A DNA stretch of 64,000 nucleotides from a candidate division WOR-1 bacterium RIFOXYB2_FULL_46_45 (GCA_001771585.1 MEUE01000004.1:1-64000), one strand, 5' to 3'; counted from the first letter of the stretch, positions 29,721-39,655 are shown. Made by a program: numbers and translations. The notes: generated by a model from the sequence alone, not told the origin.

Positions 29721-31502
29721 TCACCGCTTTTCAACCCCGCCATGGGCGGGATCAATCGAAAGATTTTTTTTGTTTTCCGAAATCATTCCAAGAAGATCCA
29801 ATATCAAGACCAGGCGCGTGTCCGCCATAATTCCGACCCCGGCGACATCTTTTATTTTTCCAAGATATTTACCCAGGTCTTTTATCACAACAGGCTGTTC
29901 TCCTTCCACCGCTTCGACCGCCACCGCCACAAAACGCCCCATAAAATTGACGACAATAACCGACCGGCAGTCGCGCCGCGAAAAGCCCAACAATTCGTCA
30001 AGAAAAAAAAGAGGGACCTCTTCTTCCTGAAAAACAAAAGTCTCGTTTCTTTCCGCCGGCTCATCCAGGCTTATGACTTCAACCGATTCGGGAAGCGGAA
30101 TCGCGAAGTTGTTTTCCGCAAGCTTGAAAAGCAAAAGAGGAGTTACTGCCACCGTCATCGGCAAATCCAGAATAAATTTTGTAAAAATACCGCGCTGGGA
30201 CTCAATCTTGATCGTCCCCTGCAACTCCTGCAGGGCGTCGCGCACCACATCAAGCCCCACCCCGCGTCCCGACAAAAGGGAAACGCTTCCCCTGGTTGAA
30301 AATCCCGACCGGAACAAAAGTTCCAAAATCTGGTCATGGCTCAACCGCCGGGCTTCTTCAACGCTCACCAGGTCTTTTTTTATCGCCGCTTCCATCACTT
30401 CTTCTTTGCCGATCCCGGCGCCGTCGTCTTCCACTTCTATTATAATGCGGCTCCCTTTGGAGTAGCCGTTCAAAATTATTACCCCTTCTTCAAGCTTCCC
30501 GGCCTTTACCCTTTCCTCCGGATTTTCTATGCCGTGGTCTATGCTGTTTCTGACCAGGTGCATGATCGGATCCTGGATCCGTTCTATGACCTTGCGGTCA
30601 AGCTCGGTCTTTTCTCCGGAAAAGACCAGCTTTACTTTTTTATTTTTTTCACGGGAAAGGTCGTGGACCAGCCGCTCCATCCTTGAAAAAATTACCGAAA
30701 GCGGCAACATCCGCATCTTGATCGCCGAAGACTCCAGATCATCGGCCAGGCGGGCCACCTGAGCCGACTGGGTGTTCACGTCTTCCAAAAGAAAATTAAA
30801 ACCGTCGCGCAGTTCCCTTATTTGCAGATCGATCTTGTCCACCTCTCCCCCAAAGGCCGCGGGAAAATTGGCATCCTGCATGATCAGGCGGATGCTGCGG
30901 TGGGCCGCCTTCAAGCCGTCCAGCAGTTCTCCGATCCGGGCGGGATACTTTAAGATCCTTCCTTTGTGTACCATCAACTCGTTGACCAGCCCCATCAAGT
31001 TGTCCACCTTTGAAACGTCTATATGAAGAAAAGTGCTCAAGTCCGCCTTGAAGGCCGAAAAATCGATTCCGTCCATCGCAATCTTAACCGATTTTTTGAG
31101 CGCCCTTTTGGGCAGTTTCTTGGCCTTCAGCTCTTTTAGCTTGCGGTAAAGCTCCTTGTTGTCGACAGCCAGAATTTCTTCTCTTGAAGAAGATGCTTCC
31201 ACCATTTTTGCCAGGTTGTCAAACGAAGAAAAAACCAGGTCAAATTCCCAGGAGCTGAACTCGTATTCTTTCAGTTTTAAAAAAGCGTCTTCCAGCCGGT
31301 GGACAAACCGCCCAATTTCGGATAAGCCGATCAGTTCGGCCGCCCCTTTGAGATTGTGAAGCTTGCGCAGCATCGATTCCATGATCGAAAGGTCTTCCGG
31401 GTTTTTCTCGAATTTAAGCAGTTCTTCGTTTAGGCCTTCCAGATAGCGCTGGGCTTCGTCTTTAAACAAAAGCAGGAACTGGGTCTGCAGTTTTTTCTTC
31501 AT
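29721..31502 (-). CDS. cheA: CheA-type chemotaxis histidine kinase
   Basis: 593 residues. P1 Hpt domain (1-110) with [11 protein letters not shown], phosphorylatable His49; dimerisation P3 (about 165-300); HATPase P4 ([47 protein letters not shown]); C-terminal CheW-like P5 ([22 protein letters not shown] onward). The CheY-binding P2 domain appears to be absent or very short, as the linker has only about 40 residues. It passes phosphate to a receiver in response to chemoreceptor arrays. It overlaps the MCP gene by 4 bases. Confidence 0.94.
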   Translation of the reverse strand: MKKKLQTQFLLLFKDEAQRYLEGLNEELLKFEKNPEDLSIMESMLRKLHNLKGAAELIGLSEIGRFVHRLEDAFLKLKEYEFSSWEFDLVFSSFDNLAKMVEASSSREEILAVDNKELYRKLKELKAKKLPKRALKKSVKIAMDGIDFSAFKADLSTFLHIDVSKVDNLMGLVNELMVHKGRILKYPARIGELLDGLKAAHRSIRLIMQDANFPAAFGGEVDKIDLQIRELRDGFNFLLEDVNTQSAQVARLADDLESSAIKMRMLPLSVIFSRMERLVHDLSREKNKKVKLVFSGEKTELDRKVIERIQDPIMHLVRNSIDHGIENPEERVKAGKLEEGVIILNGYSKGSRIIIEVEDDGAGIGKEEVMEAAIKKDLVSVEEARRLSHDQILELLFRSGFSTRGSVSLLSGRGVGLDVVRDALQELQGTIKIESQRGIFTKFILDLPMTVAVTPLLLFKLAENNFAIPLPESVEVISLDEPAERNETFVFQEEEVPLFFLDELLGFSRRDCRSVIVVNFMGRFVAVAVEAVEGEQPVVIKDLGKYLGKIKDVAGVGIMADTRLVLILDLLGMISENKKNLSIDPAHGGVEKR

Positions 31503-33163
31503 CTTATCTCCACCCTGAAACCGGAAATGGCGTTTTTCAGGTCTTCGGCCAGCCGGTTGAGCTGTTTGGTTGAAGCGACCAGGTTGCGGGTTGAAGCCTC
31601 AAACTGCTTGGCCACTTCGGACCAGTCCTGGATCTTTGAGACGATCCCTTCGGTCAATTCTTTTTGCCTGGTGCTTGCTCCAAGGATCTGCTGTGCGGAA
31701 GAGTTGGTCTGCATGATCATCTCGTTGATCCTGCCAAGCGCCTGGGCGGTCTCCTTGATCGTCTCAACGCTTTTATGCACGCTGCCCGAAGATTCCCTGG
31801 CCACGCCTACGGTCAAATGGGTATCGGCCTGGGTTTCCGAAATGAGCGATTCGATCTCCTTGGCGGATGAACCGGTCCTCTCCGCCAGCTTTCTGATCTC
31901 CGCCGCAACCAAAGAAAACCCTTCGCTGGCCGCTCCGCTCCGCGAGGCCTCGATTGAAGCGTTGACCGCCAGCAAATTGGTCTGCCGGGTTATATCTTCG
32001 ATCATGGAGGCAATATTATTGATTTGATGGGAACGGTCTTCAAGAAAACCGATCCTCTGCACAACTTCTCCCACTTTGCCGCGAATGTTCTCCATCTCCT
32101 GCTTGATCAAAATGACCGCCTGCTGGCTGAATTGCGAAGTGGAAAGCGCTATTTGCGAATGTTCGGCCAGCCGGGTGGCCTGGGAGTGCACTTCCGAAGC
32201 CGAATTGGCCAGGTTGTGCAGGGTTGAAATAATATTGGAAAGCGTCCGCGCGGTTTCAATCGCCCCATGGGCCTGCTGTTCCTCCGAACTCCGGATATGT
32301 TGAAGGGTTGCAGCAATCTCTTCTCCCGTATATTTGGTCCGCAGGACCATCAGCTTGAGGCTGTTAACCATATAGGAAGCGGAACGGCAAAGGGAATAGA
32401 GCTCGTCCGAAGCGCCGGACAAAAGGCGGCTGGTCAAATCACCCGAAGAGATCCCCTTTAAATAAGCGGTAAGTTTTTTAAGCGGCAAAAGGCTTATTCC
32501 GGCAAAAGAGACGGAGATTAGGCCAGCCAGCGCTATCGCCAGCGCGACAAAAAACAACAGGCCGGCTCTTATGAACTGGAGCGAATAACGAAAAACGATG
32601 GAATTGTACATGAAAAGCGAAATTAAAATCACAAGGAACAAACCAAAAACGGAAAAATTCAGGAAAAGTTTTATGGAAAGGCTGATGCCGGGATAACTCA
32701 AGGAAGGAAGGGTGTTCTTCTGGTCCGCTCTCTCGCGCACCGTATACATGATCCTTTCCATCAAAGTCAGGACAAACAAGAAAGAAACCAGCGCGGCCGC
32801 CAGGCCGCACAGAAAAAAACCGGAAGAAGAAGACATGCTCCACACCAAACCGCCGACAATGAGGCCGGCCAGCAAAGGAAAATAAGAGGCGCGCCGCTGG
32901 GCGGAGATTGCCATTTCGTTGGTGATGACTATGTTTTCTTTTTCGCACGATTCCATAAAATTATCCAAAGGATAACCAAGCCATAAAACAACAAAGATCC
33001 CTAAAAAAACAAGAAAAAGATAAAACGCCCACGAATCAAAAAGAAGAGCTAACAGTAATGGAGAGTTAAAATTCAGACAAAAAAACAAGATGGCGGCAAA
33101 AGAAACAAAACCGACCAGAAAAGAAATTATCAGCAAAATAAATATTTTGGAGATTATTCTCAT
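31499..33163 (-). CDS. Methyl-accepting chemotaxis protein without periplasmic sensor
   Basis: 554 residues. About six membrane segments in the first 235 residues with only short loops, then a HAMP-like region ([23 protein letters not shown]) and the MCP signalling domain with its hairpin tip ([19 protein letters not shown], then [17 protein letters not shown]). The lack of a large extracytoplasmic domain suggests sensing within the membrane or through partner proteins. cheR and cheB are not in the window. 4-base overlaps with cheW and cheA show a tight operon, likely controlling type IV pilus motility given the pilus genes nearby (inference). Confidence 0.9.
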   Translation of the reverse strand: MRIISKIFILLIISFLVGFVSFAAILFFCLNFNSPLLLALLFDSWAFYLFLVFLGIFVVLWLGYPLDNFMESCEKENIVITNEMAISAQRRASYFPLLAGLIVGGLVWSMSSSSGFFLCGLAAALVSFLFVLTLMERIMYTVRERADQKNTLPSLSYPGISLSIKLFLNFSVFGLFLVILISLFMYNSIVFRYSLQFIRAGLLFFVALAIALAGLISVSFAGISLLPLKKLTAYLKGISSGDLTSRLLSGASDELYSLCRSASYMVNSLKLMVLRTKYTGEEIAATLQHIRSSEEQQAHGAIETARTLSNIISTLHNLANSASEVHSQATRLAEHSQIALSTSQFSQQAVILIKQEMENIRGKVGEVVQRIGFLEDRSHQINNIASMIEDITRQTNLLAVNASIEASRSGAASEGFSLVAAEIRKLAERTGSSAKEIESLISETQADTHLTVGVARESSGSVHKSVETIKETAQALGRINEMIMQTNSSAQQILGASTRQKELTEGIVSKIQDWSEVAKQFEASTRNLVASTKQLNRLAEDLKNAISGFRVEIR

Positions 33164-33609
33164 TTGGCCGCCTTACTTTTTATGACGGCATCGGTATCCA
33201 GCACCCCGTACAATACATCTTCATATTTAATTTCCTGAACCATCAATCCGGAAAAGGGGCTCTCTTTTAATCCGGAAAGAGGGACAAAATCGGAAAGATC
33301 AACGGAATCTATTTTGGGGATACCGTCTATCAGAATGCCGATCTCAATTCCGTTTTTATGCATAATCAGAATATTGCCCGGTTCAAACCTGGTTTTGTGG
33401 CCGGGGACCGCAATTTTTAGAATATCCAAAACCGGCAGGACCTTTCCCTTAAAATTAATCACTCCAAGGACATGGGGAGCGACGTTTATTAACGGAAGGA
33501 TATTATGCGGCGGGGAAATTTCCGTTGCCAGCCGGAACGGAACCGCAAAACGCTGGTCGCTTACGGTAAAGAACAATACCTGCTCTTTTTCATTGTTTTT
33601 TTCTGACAT
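33160..33609 (-). CDS. cheW: CheW-type coupling protein
   Basis: 149 residues with the CheW fold: [50 protein letters not shown]. It links the receptor to CheA. First gene of the operon cheW-MCP-cheA-receiver. No clear Shine-Dalgarno sequence before the ATG. Confidence 0.92.
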   Translation of the reverse strand: MSEKNNEKEQVLFFTVSDQRFAVPFRLATEISPPHNILPLINVAPHVLGVINFKGKVLPVLDILKIAVPGHKTRFEPGNILIMHKNGIEIGILIDGIPKIDSVDLSDFVPLSGLKESPFSGLMVQEIKYEDVLYGVLDTDAVIKSKAAK

Positions 33610-33654
33610 AAAGAATAATGAATCTTAACCCATCTGACGGCCATTTTCAAGGCA

Positions 33655-34557
33655 CTAATGGGTGCTAAGATACTTGAAAGCGGAGAGCGCCGCCTTGGAT
33701 CCCTCCCCTGCGGCGATGATGATCTGCTTGTCGGCAACATCGGTAACATCCCCGGCGGCAAAGAGCGCCGGATCGGAGCTTTGGCAAGCGTTATTAACCT
33801 TTATCTCGCCGGCCTCATTCTTCTCCACAAACCCGATCATCGAAGAATTCGGGACCAGCCCGATCTGGACAAAGACCCCTTCCAATTCGATCTCTTTTTT
33901 TACTCCAGAAACTTCAACCGTCAGGCCCTTGACGAATTGATCGCCGGTGACGCAAACGGTTTTCGCGTTGTTTATAAATTCCACGTTCGGCGACCGCTTT
34001 ACTTTTTCGATCATGACCAGGTCTCCCGTAAACTCGGGGCCGTTGTTTACCATATAAACCTTTGAGGCGATTTTCATCAGCGACATGGCGGCATCGAGCG
34101 CGGAGTTTCCTCCGCCGATCACGGCGACTTTTTTCCCCGCAAAAAGCGGACCGTCGCAGGTGGCACAGTAAAAGAGCCCCTTGTTTTTATATTTACTCTC
34201 TCCCGGGATATTCAACAAGCGGGGCCTTTTTCCCGAGGCGACAATGATTGTTTTGGCGGAAAAAGTTTCGTCTTTTTCGGTAGCGACCGAAAAGCCGCCG
34301 TCAATTTTTTCGATCTTTGATACCCCAACCCCTTCTTTTAATTCGAATTTATATTTCTCAAGGTGTTCGCGGAATTTTATCGCCAGTTCCGGTCCGGTGA
34401 CCAGCTGTTGTCCGGTGTAATTTTCGATCTCTCCGGCCCAGGCGGCCTGGCCGCCGACATCACGGGAGATGATTAAGAATTCGATTTTTTTCCGGGCGGC
34501 ATAGATCGCCGCGGTTATTCCGGCCGGTCCGGCGCCGATTATGATTAGGTCTAGCAT
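33655..34557 (-). CDS. trxB: Thioredoxin reductase-like flavoprotein
   Basis: 301 residues from ATG 34555-34557, with AAGGAA 6 bases upstream. FAD motif GAGPAGITAA (8-17), redox pair CATC (Cys131, Cys134), NADPH motif GGGNSALDAA (148-157), and the C-terminal FAD motif FAAGDVTD. It moves electrons from NAD(P)H to thioredoxin or a related carrier. A longer in-frame extension upstream would run into tRNA-Ser and is rejected. Its length and motif order are those of low-molecular-weight TrxB; the thioredoxin partner is not in the window. Confidence 0.9.
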   Translation of the reverse strand: MLDLIIIGAGPAGITAAIYAARKKIEFLIISRDVGGQAAWAGEIENYTGQQLVTGPELAIKFREHLEKYKFELKEGVGVSKIEKIDGGFSVATEKDETFSAKTIIVASGKRPRLLNIPGESKYKNKGLFYCATCDGPLFAGKKVAVIGGGNSALDAAMSLMKIASKVYMVNNGPEFTGDLVMIEKVKRSPNVEFINNAKTVCVTGDQFVKGLTVEVSGVKKEIELEGVFVQIGLVPNSSMIGFVEKNEAGEIKVNNACQSSDPALFAAGDVTDVADKQIIIAAGEGSKAALSAFKYLSTH

Positions 34558-34575
34558 ATATTCCTTATAAAAACT

Positions 34576-34663
34576 CGGAGGAGGAGAGATTCGAACTCTC
34601 GCTGGGATTGCTCCCACTAACGGTTTAGCAAACCGTCCCCTTGAACCACTTGGGTACTCCTCC
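34576..34663 (-). tRNA. tRNA-Ser (GCT)
   Basis: Class II tRNA on the minus strand: acceptor GGAGGAG/CTCCTCC, anticodon loop TTGCTAA (GCT), long variable arm GTGGGAGCAATCCCAGC, T arm GAGTTCGAATCTC. Confidence 0.95.
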
Positions 34664-34710
34664 GCGCGAAGCGCACTTAATTCTTCGTCTTAATCCTTAT
34701 TCTTTCCTGC

Positions 34711-34758
34711 TTTAAGAATTAAGGATAAGAATTAAGGGATCTGCCAAAGGCAGATCGG
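34711..34758. repeat. Repeat and hairpin between two tRNA-Ser genes
   Basis: AAGAATTAAGGATAAGAATT resembles the repeat in the rRNA spacer (27341-27418). It is followed by a perfect hairpin GATCTGCC-AAA-GGCAGATC. Confidence 0.5.
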
Positions 34759-34842
34759 AAGGGGGAGGATTCGAACCCCCGGTGCCCGTTAGAGCACAGT
34801 AGTTTTCAAGACTACCGCCATCAACCACTCGGCCACCCTTCC
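34756..34842 (-). tRNA. tRNA-Ser (TGA)
   Basis: Class II tRNA on the minus strand: acceptor GGAAGGG/CCCTTCC, anticodon loop CTTGAAA (TGA), long variable arm, T arm GGGTTCGAATCC. Confidence 0.95.
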
Positions 34843-34859
34843 AACTCGCTACGCTCGTA

Positions 34860-34968
34860 ATGACAAATTCCAAATGACAAATGTCAAATTCGCACTTTAT
34901 TATATCATTGTGTCCATGTTATAATCAATTAAGGTTTTGGGATTTTGAAATTTGGATTTTGAGATTCC
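34860..34968. repeat. CAAAT/ATTTTGGGATTT dispersed repeat around a divergent tRNA promoter
   Basis: 34861-34890 (TGACAAATTCCAAATGACAA) and 34933-34968 (TTTTGGGATTTTGAAATTTG) match, in opposite senses, the sequence encoding the first 30-40 residues of the SLH barrel at 46103-47659. Confidence 0.6.
34899..34928 (-). promoter_or_regulatory. Promoter of the tRNA-Ser genes
   Basis: Minus strand TTGATT (34923-34928), 18-bp spacer, TATAAT (34899-34904). An overlapping plus-strand TATAAT (34920-34925) may serve tRNA-Lys/tRNA-Asp, though its -35 is poor. Confidence 0.5.
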
Positions 34969-34975
34969 GTAAGGT

Positions 34976-35048
34976 GACCGGCTAGCTCAGGTGGTAGAGC
35001 ATCTGCCTTTTAAGCAGGGGGTCCTGGGTTCGAATCCCAGGCCGGTCA
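34976..35048 (+). tRNA. tRNA-Lys (TTT)
   Basis: Acceptor GACCGGC/GCCGGTC, anticodon loop CTTTTAA (TTT), T arm GGGTTCGAATCCC. Followed 14 bases later by tRNA-Asp. Confidence 0.95.
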
Positions 35049-35062
35049 AAATTTTAAAACGG

Positions 35063-35138
35063 GGGCCCGTAGCGTAGTCTGGTTTAACGCGCCTGCCTGT
35101 CACGCAGGAGACCGAGGGTTCAAATCCCTTCGGGCCCG
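35063..35138 (+). tRNA. tRNA-Asp (GTC)
   Basis: Acceptor GGGCCCG/CGGGCCC, anticodon loop CTGTCAC (GTC), T arm GGGTTCAAATCCC. A run of seven T immediately after may end transcription. Confidence 0.95.
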
Positions 35139-35143
35139 TTTTT

Positions 35144-35515
35144 TTATCTTCGCGGAGAAAGAGCTTTCTTGATCTTTTCCAGCAAGACCGAATTTTCAAA
35201 CGGTTTGGTGATATAATCGGCAACCTCAAGGTCAAAAGAGCGGCTGATCGTCTCCGAATCTTTTTTGGCGGTGACAATAATGATCGGGATCATCTTTGTC
35301 TCTTCATCGTTTTTTAACCGCAACGCGACCTCATGGCCGTCCATTTTTGGCATATTGATATCCAACAAGATCACATCCGGTTTTTCTTTTTTGGCGATTT
35401 TAATCCCATCTTCCCCATTAAAGGCCTCCAGCATCTGATTACCCGCTCTTTTTAGCACCACCGACAGCATCTCAACAAACTCCCTTTCATCGTCAATCAA
35501 CAAAAGTTTTGACAT
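35144..35515 (-). CDS. Single-domain response regulator
   Basis: 123 residues containing only a receiver: LLLIDDER, phospho-acceptor Asp in VILLDINMPKMDG, Thr in IIVTAKKD, Lys in YITKPFEN. No output domain. GAGGGG lies 9 bases before the ATG, and a TATAAT box lies upstream. It stands alone between tRNA genes, so its kinase cannot be named from context. Confidence 0.88.
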   Translation of the reverse strand: MSKLLLIDDEREFVEMLSVVLKRAGNQMLEAFNGEDGIKIAKKEKPDVILLDINMPKMDGHEVALRLKNDEETKMIPIIIVTAKKDSETISRSFDLEVADYITKPFENSVLLEKIKKALSPRR

Positions 35516-35577
35516 AATAAAAACACCCCTCGCATCTGCCGAGCATTATAACAAATCAAACCGCTTGCGGGTAGTGG

Positions 35578-35583
35578 TATAAT
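35578..35583 (+). promoter_or_regulatory. Extended -10 promoter of tRNA-Arg
   Basis: TGGTATAAT, with TATAAT at 35578-35583, 9 bases before the tRNA. No good -35 box was found. Confidence 0.45.
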
Positions 35584-35592
35584 TAAACAAGT

Positions 35593-35666
35593 GTGCCTGT
35601 AGCTCAGTTGGATAGAGCGTCTGTCTACGAAACAGAAGGTCGCAGGTTCGATTCCTGTCAGGCACG
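35593..35666 (+). tRNA. tRNA-Arg (ACG)
   Basis: Acceptor GTGCCTG/CAGGCAC, anticodon loop CTACGAA (ACG), T arm AGGTTCGATTCCT. Followed by eight T. Confidence 0.95.
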
Positions 35667-35672
35667 TTTTTT

Positions 35673-36770
35673 TTATCTTACCAGCGTGGCTCCCTGTGCC
35701 TTCTTGTTCGCTTCCTTTTCCATCTTCTCCGCCTTCTCCGCCATCGCGCTCAAGAATTCGGGAGTGACAATGTGGGGAGTAACGATCACCATCAGATCGC
35801 GTTTTTCCGACAGGATTTGTGTTCTCCTGAAAAGCATCCCGATAAAAGGGATGTGCTGTAAGATTGGAACGCCGATGTCGGTGACCGTGTCATATCTTTT
35901 GGTCAAACCGCCGATCACAATCGACTGACCGTCTTTTACCAAAACCTTGTTCCGCGTTTCGGTCGTGTCTTCCGACGGAAGATCGTTGGTAACACTCCCT
36001 TCACTGACCGAGGGCAAAATATCCATCACAATATAACCATCGTCGTTTATGCGCGGCGTAAACTTCAGCTTGGTCCCGACCTCGAGAAACTCAACGTTCT
36101 GGGTGGTGGAAGTTTGAGTAACCGTCAGTGTCCGATAACCGTATTTGGAGCCGATTAAAATCTGCGCTTCTTCGTTGTTTAAAGCCGTTACCCAGGGTGA
36201 AGCGATCAAGTCGTAACCGATCTTCTTTTCAATCGCGTCAAGATAGGCGTTGTAATTGCCGGAGAGGACCTGGGCGTATAACCCGAGCGATGAGGCGGCC
36301 ATAGTCAGGGTCTGCGTGGTGAGCAATTGGACATAGTCGTTGACATTTCCCTTGTTCAAAAATTTCCAGCTCGGCCCCATGGTGGTCGGGTTGTTGGCAT
36401 CCCCATTGCCGTTTTTCAACATAATGATCTTGGCTTCAACATGGACCTGCAGAGGAGGAACATCCAATTGTTTAACAAGAGAAGCGACATTGGCAATCGT
36501 CTTTGCGGAAGCCCGCAAGACCAGCATATTCAGCTTTTCGTTGACCGAAACGCCCTCCCCGTCCGCCAAAAGATTGGTAAGCATGTCTCTGGCATCCTTG
36601 GCGTTGGCGTATTTTAAAGAAAACTTTTGGATCGCAAAACTGCTATTGGCCTGGGACGGTTGACCGGAAGCCGGCGGCTGGTTCTGGCTCTTTGTCTGCA
36701 AAAACAAGTCGCGGGCAAAAACCGGAACCGCCAAACATAAAACAATTAAAACCAAAATTACTTTTTTCAT
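35673..36770 (-). CDS. Short secretin (type IV pilus/type II secretion)
   Basis: 365 residues with a signal peptide (cleavage near VFA-R), one secretin N1-like domain (FSLKYANAKDARDMLTNLLA to VASLVKQLDVPP, about 50-110) and the secretin barrel domain with its signature GQSIVIGGL and VPILQHIPFIGMLF near the end (MVIVTPHIV). It forms the outer-membrane channel. PilQ and GspD usually carry two or more extra N domains and are much longer, so this is a reduced form or a companion. It follows pilO- and pilM-like genes in one minus-strand operon. Confidence 0.88.
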   Translation of the reverse strand: MKKVILVLIVLCLAVPVFARDLFLQTKSQNQPPASGQPSQANSSFAIQKFSLKYANAKDARDMLTNLLADGEGVSVNEKLNMLVLRASAKTIANVASLVKQLDVPPLQVHVEAKIIMLKNGNGDANNPTTMGPSWKFLNKGNVNDYVQLLTTQTLTMAASSLGLYAQVLSGNYNAYLDAIEKKIGYDLIASPWVTALNNEEAQILIGSKYGYRTLTVTQTSTTQNVEFLEVGTKLKFTPRINDDGYIVMDILPSVSEGSVTNDLPSEDTTETRNKVLVKDGQSIVIGGLTKRYDTVTDIGVPILQHIPFIGMLFRRTQILSEKRDLMVIVTPHIVTPEFLSAMAEKAEKMEKEANKKAQGATLVR

Positions 36771-36786
36771 CTTCTTTCTCCTTTTT

Positions 36787-37254
36787 TTATAAATATCCGC
36801 TTACTATTCTAATGTTAATATTTAAGCCCTTATCGCTCTGGGCAATATTTAAACTGTCGAGCATCAAGAAAGTGTCGGAATCCTTTATGGCATCCAAAAA
36901 GCCGACCAGATTCCGGTAGGTCCCGCGGCAAATCACGTCAACCGTCACGCGGTTGTTTTGCGCGTCCTGGCGAAAGGAGACCATTTTCAGCCCGTTCTTC
37001 TGCATGTCAACTTCTATCAGCTTGACCAGGCGGCTGATCTGCCCTTCGCGCTTATACAGCGTGATCAAGGCCCCTTTGTGGGTCGCGGTGTTCAAGACCA
37101 CGTCGGTTTGCTCCGACGACAACTCCTTTTTAACTTTTATGATCTCTCTTTCCGTGCGCCTAATGGAGCCAAGCAGCGGCCAAAGAAAAAACATCCAATA
37201 AAACAAAAACAACACAAGTGCCGCGGCAAAAAACATTTGAAGTTTTTTGTTCAT
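36787..37254 (-). CDS. pilO: PilO/GspM-like assembly platform protein
   Basis: 155 residues: one N-terminal membrane helix (FFAAALVLFLFYWMFFLWPL), a short coiled coil (IRRTEREIIKVKKELSSEQ), and a ferredoxin-like periplasmic domain (RVTVDVICRGTYRNLVGFL). PilO with PilN forms the inner-membrane alignment complex of type IV pili. It overlaps the pilM-like fusion gene by 4 bases and precedes the secretin gene by 16. Confidence 0.8.
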   Translation of the reverse strand: MNKKLQMFFAAALVLFLFYWMFFLWPLLGSIRRTEREIIKVKKELSSEQTDVVLNTATHKGALITLYKREGQISRLVKLIEVDMQKNGLKMVSFRQDAQNNRVTVDVICRGTYRNLVGFLDAIKDSDTFLMLDSLNIAQSDKGLNINIRIVSGYL

Positions 37255-38762
37255 TGTTTTTTCTCTCCGTAAAAAACCGCTTTTATGTTGAAGTGGTAAA
37301 CCGGTTCCGTATATTTGTCTTCTTCGTCCAAAGACAATAAATCGATCGAAACAAAATAACCGGTTTCGTGCAGTTTTTTCATAAAAGCGGAAATGGCGCT
37401 GTCTTTGGCCCCTTTTAAGACCACTCCGCCGATCCTAAGCTCGCGCGCTTTTTTATTGTATTTGATCGAATCGTAATAAACACTCTCCGGAACCAGGGCT
37501 TGCCCCTGTTTCAACAGGTCAAGAAAGTTATCTTCGGCGCCGAATTCTTTGATCAAATTACTGACGACATCTTCGGCGGCGGAAGGCTTCTCTACATTGA
37601 TCCCCTTGAGCCGGAGCTCGTGCTGCAGGTGGCTCAGCTCTTTTTTGATCTTTACGTTGTAGCTTGAATACGCGAAAAAGACCCAGACCATTAAAAATAA
37701 AACCGCCGCCGACACGACCCATACGTTTAAGATTTTTTTGGCCAATGTTATGAGAGGATATCTGCGGTCAGACGGCATCAGGCTTAGCCTGATGTCGGCG
37801 GGGGCTATGGCGGCAGATTCTCCCGTATAGGTCAAAAGTTCAATCTCCAGGCTAAGCATCCCGTTAAAATAGTCGACCAGGTTTTTAATTTTTGCTTCCG
37901 GTCCGGTCATATAAACCTTTTTAAATTCGGTCTCGTCTCCGGTCTGCTGGCGGTAGTATTCAAAAGTTCTCAATATTTCCGCCCCCAGCTTTTCCAAAAC
38001 CGGGCGCATCAGCGACAGGACTTCGGAAGCCGGATAATTGGTCCTTTTGCCGTATTCTTCCATATCGACCGGAATGCCGAATTCGTCTTTTATTTTGCGG
38101 GCCTGCGCTTCGTCGATTTCGATCCTCCCCCCCGCGGTGGCAACCGCTCCGATTAAGGAATGGACCAGCGCCTCCCCGCCCAAATTGATGCTTCTCGCGA
38201 AAACTATCGAGTTGTTTTTTGCCAGCGCGACAAAGGTTGAGGCGGGACCAAAATTCACCACCACGCAGGTTGGGGCTTTTTGTTTTAATACGTTGAGCAA
38301 AGCGACCGAGGCCGGAAAAATTTCTTTGACCCCGATCCCGGCCAGGTCAAAGATCTCAAAAATCCGGCCAAGCTCTTTTTTGGAAATCGAAACGACAAAA
38401 AAGTTTTGCTTGGCGGCGGGACCGGAACTTGCCAGCCGGTAGTAGCCGAGCATCGCTTCTTCAATTCGATACGGGAGCGACGCGGCGGCCTTATGTTCAA
38501 TCGCGCGCTGAACCTCGTTTTGGGGCATGAGAGGAAGCTCGATCAGCTGGTAGAATATCGCCGGTCCAAAAATTGAAACGACCGCGCTCCGGTTCCTGAT
38601 TTTATTCTTTGAGAGGGCAAGGCGAAGCCGCTGAGCCAGTTCTTTTGCCGAACCGTCTTTTTTGACCGGCTCAGCAAAAGAATTTAAGAGACGGCCGTCC
38701 TCAAGTTCGGCTATCTTGATCTCGGAGGGACTTAAATCAATCCCTAAAATTTTGTTTGGCAT
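37251..38762 (-). CDS. pilM: PilM-PilN fusion (GspL-like architecture)
   Basis: 503 residues. Residues 1-330 are a PilM-type actin-like domain (ILGIDLSPSEIKIAEL, VVVNFGPASTFVAL, YMTGPEAKIKNL). A single membrane helix follows (346-366), then a coiled coil (KIKKELSHLQHELRLKG) and a PilN-like ferredoxin fold ending VYHFNIKAVFYGEKKQ. Separate pilM and pilN genes are the rule in type IV pili; one chain with this order is the plan of GspL of type II secretion. It connects the cytoplasmic ATPase with PilO. No separate pilN gene is present, which supports a true fusion. Confidence 0.85.
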   Translation of the reverse strand: MPNKILGIDLSPSEIKIAELEDGRLLNSFAEPVKKDGSAKELAQRLRLALSKNKIRNRSAVVSIFGPAIFYQLIELPLMPQNEVQRAIEHKAAASLPYRIEEAMLGYYRLASSGPAAKQNFFVVSISKKELGRIFEIFDLAGIGVKEIFPASVALLNVLKQKAPTCVVVNFGPASTFVALAKNNSIVFARSINLGGEALVHSLIGAVATAGGRIEIDEAQARKIKDEFGIPVDMEEYGKRTNYPASEVLSLMRPVLEKLGAEILRTFEYYRQQTGDETEFKKVYMTGPEAKIKNLVDYFNGMLSLEIELLTYTGESAAIAPADIRLSLMPSDRRYPLITLAKKILNVWVVSAAVLFLMVWVFFAYSSYNVKIKKELSHLQHELRLKGINVEKPSAAEDVVSNLIKEFGAEDNFLDLLKQGQALVPESVYYDSIKYNKKARELRIGGVVLKGAKDSAISAFMKKLHETGYFVSIDLLSLDEEDKYTEPVYHFNIKAVFYGEKKQ

Positions 38763-38836
38763 AGCTCTTCGTGAGAGTAGTTTACAATACTATTCCCCTA
38801 GGCGCAAGCGTCTTTTCTGTGATAAAATCATTGGCA

Positions 38837-39655
38837 ATGAACCGACGCAAAGGATTTGCCCTTGTCCCATTGGTGCTATTGATCGTTGTGGTCGCTATTT
38901 TGATCTTTTCGACCACCTCCTTCCTCTGGCAGAGCGCGCGGTTAAACGCCATAAATTTCAGAAAACACCAGGCGCTGACGGCGGCACAGGCCGGAACAAT
39001 GAAGGCGGCCTACGAAACATTGCAAAATGGGACTTATGTAAGTTCCGAAGCCATCCTGGCCAACCAACAAGCGTATAAATATGCCTATCTTAACTTTTCC
39101 GCGAGCGGAGGACAGGCATCAAACAATGTTTATATTGACGCTTCCGGATCATTTATCGGGGCCGGAGCCAGCGACAAAAACCTTTACGGCTGGACCATTG
39201 TCAACTTGAGCACAACCAGCGCGTACACCATTACGCAAATCCAGGTGACCTGGAACAAGTCCGGAGGCCGAAGGCTGACCGCAATTAATTTAGGAGCGGG
39301 AGCGGCGGAATGGTCGGGCTCGGCCGCTTCTTCCCCATACCTGGCGGATATAACCGATTATATCCTTCCCATAAGTTCAACAACAATCGATAATACCCTG
39401 TTTTTTAGCAAGTCGCTTGATGCAAGCACCATAACGCTAGTTTTGTATTTTAGCGACGGATCAACCAGAACCGACCAGGTTTATCCGGCAGTCGCGCCAA
39501 CACCGCCCGGCGGAGGAGGAGGGGGAATAGCTCCAACCGAAATAAAATCAACCGGCAGTTCGGAATCAATCCGGCAGACCATTGTTTGTTCTTTTGAGGT
39601 CTCCTCCGGAGCGCTCAAATTTAAAAGTTACAATGAGGGGCCGCCGCACTTATGA
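38837..39655 (+). CDS. PilX-like exported protein of the pilus cluster
   Basis: 272 residues from the ATG at 38837. The N-terminus (MNRRKGFALVPLVLLIVVVA) has the basic-then-hydrophobic shape of PilX/pseudopilin-type proteins, although it lacks the usual Glu5. A long beta-rich domain follows (QVTWNKSGGRRLTAINLGAG), and a Pro-Gly linker (PTPPGGGGGGIAP). Probably a minor or accessory pilus protein. It overlaps the next pseudopilin gene by 4 bases. Divergent from the pilM-like gene, with 74 bases between starts. Confidence 0.65.
   Translation: MNRRKGFALVPLVLLIVVVAILIFSTTSFLWQSARLNAINFRKHQALTAAQAGTMKAAYETLQNGTYVSSEAILANQQAYKYAYLNFSASGGQASNNVYIDASGSFIGAGASDKNLYGWTIVNLSTTSAYTITQIQVTWNKSGGRRLTAINLGAGAAEWSGSAASSPYLADITDYILPISSTTIDNTLFFSKSLDASTITLVLYFSDGSTRTDQVYPAVAPTPPGGGGGGIAPTEIKSTGSSESIRQTIVCSFEVSSGALKFKSYNEGPPHL

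Noticed and set aside
34558..34617. N-terminal extension of the thioredoxin reductase-like protein
   Set aside because: It would read through the 3' half of tRNA-Ser(GCT), and the FAD motif sits at the usual distance from the ATG at 34557, which has a ribosome site.
35673..36770. Type III secretion secretin
   Set aside because: The neighbours are PilM, PilO, PilB, PilC and pseudopilins; nothing from type III secretion is present.
38771..38836. Longer start for the PilX-like protein
   Set aside because: The added 22 residues hide the basic-hydrophobic export signal that starts at ATG 38837.
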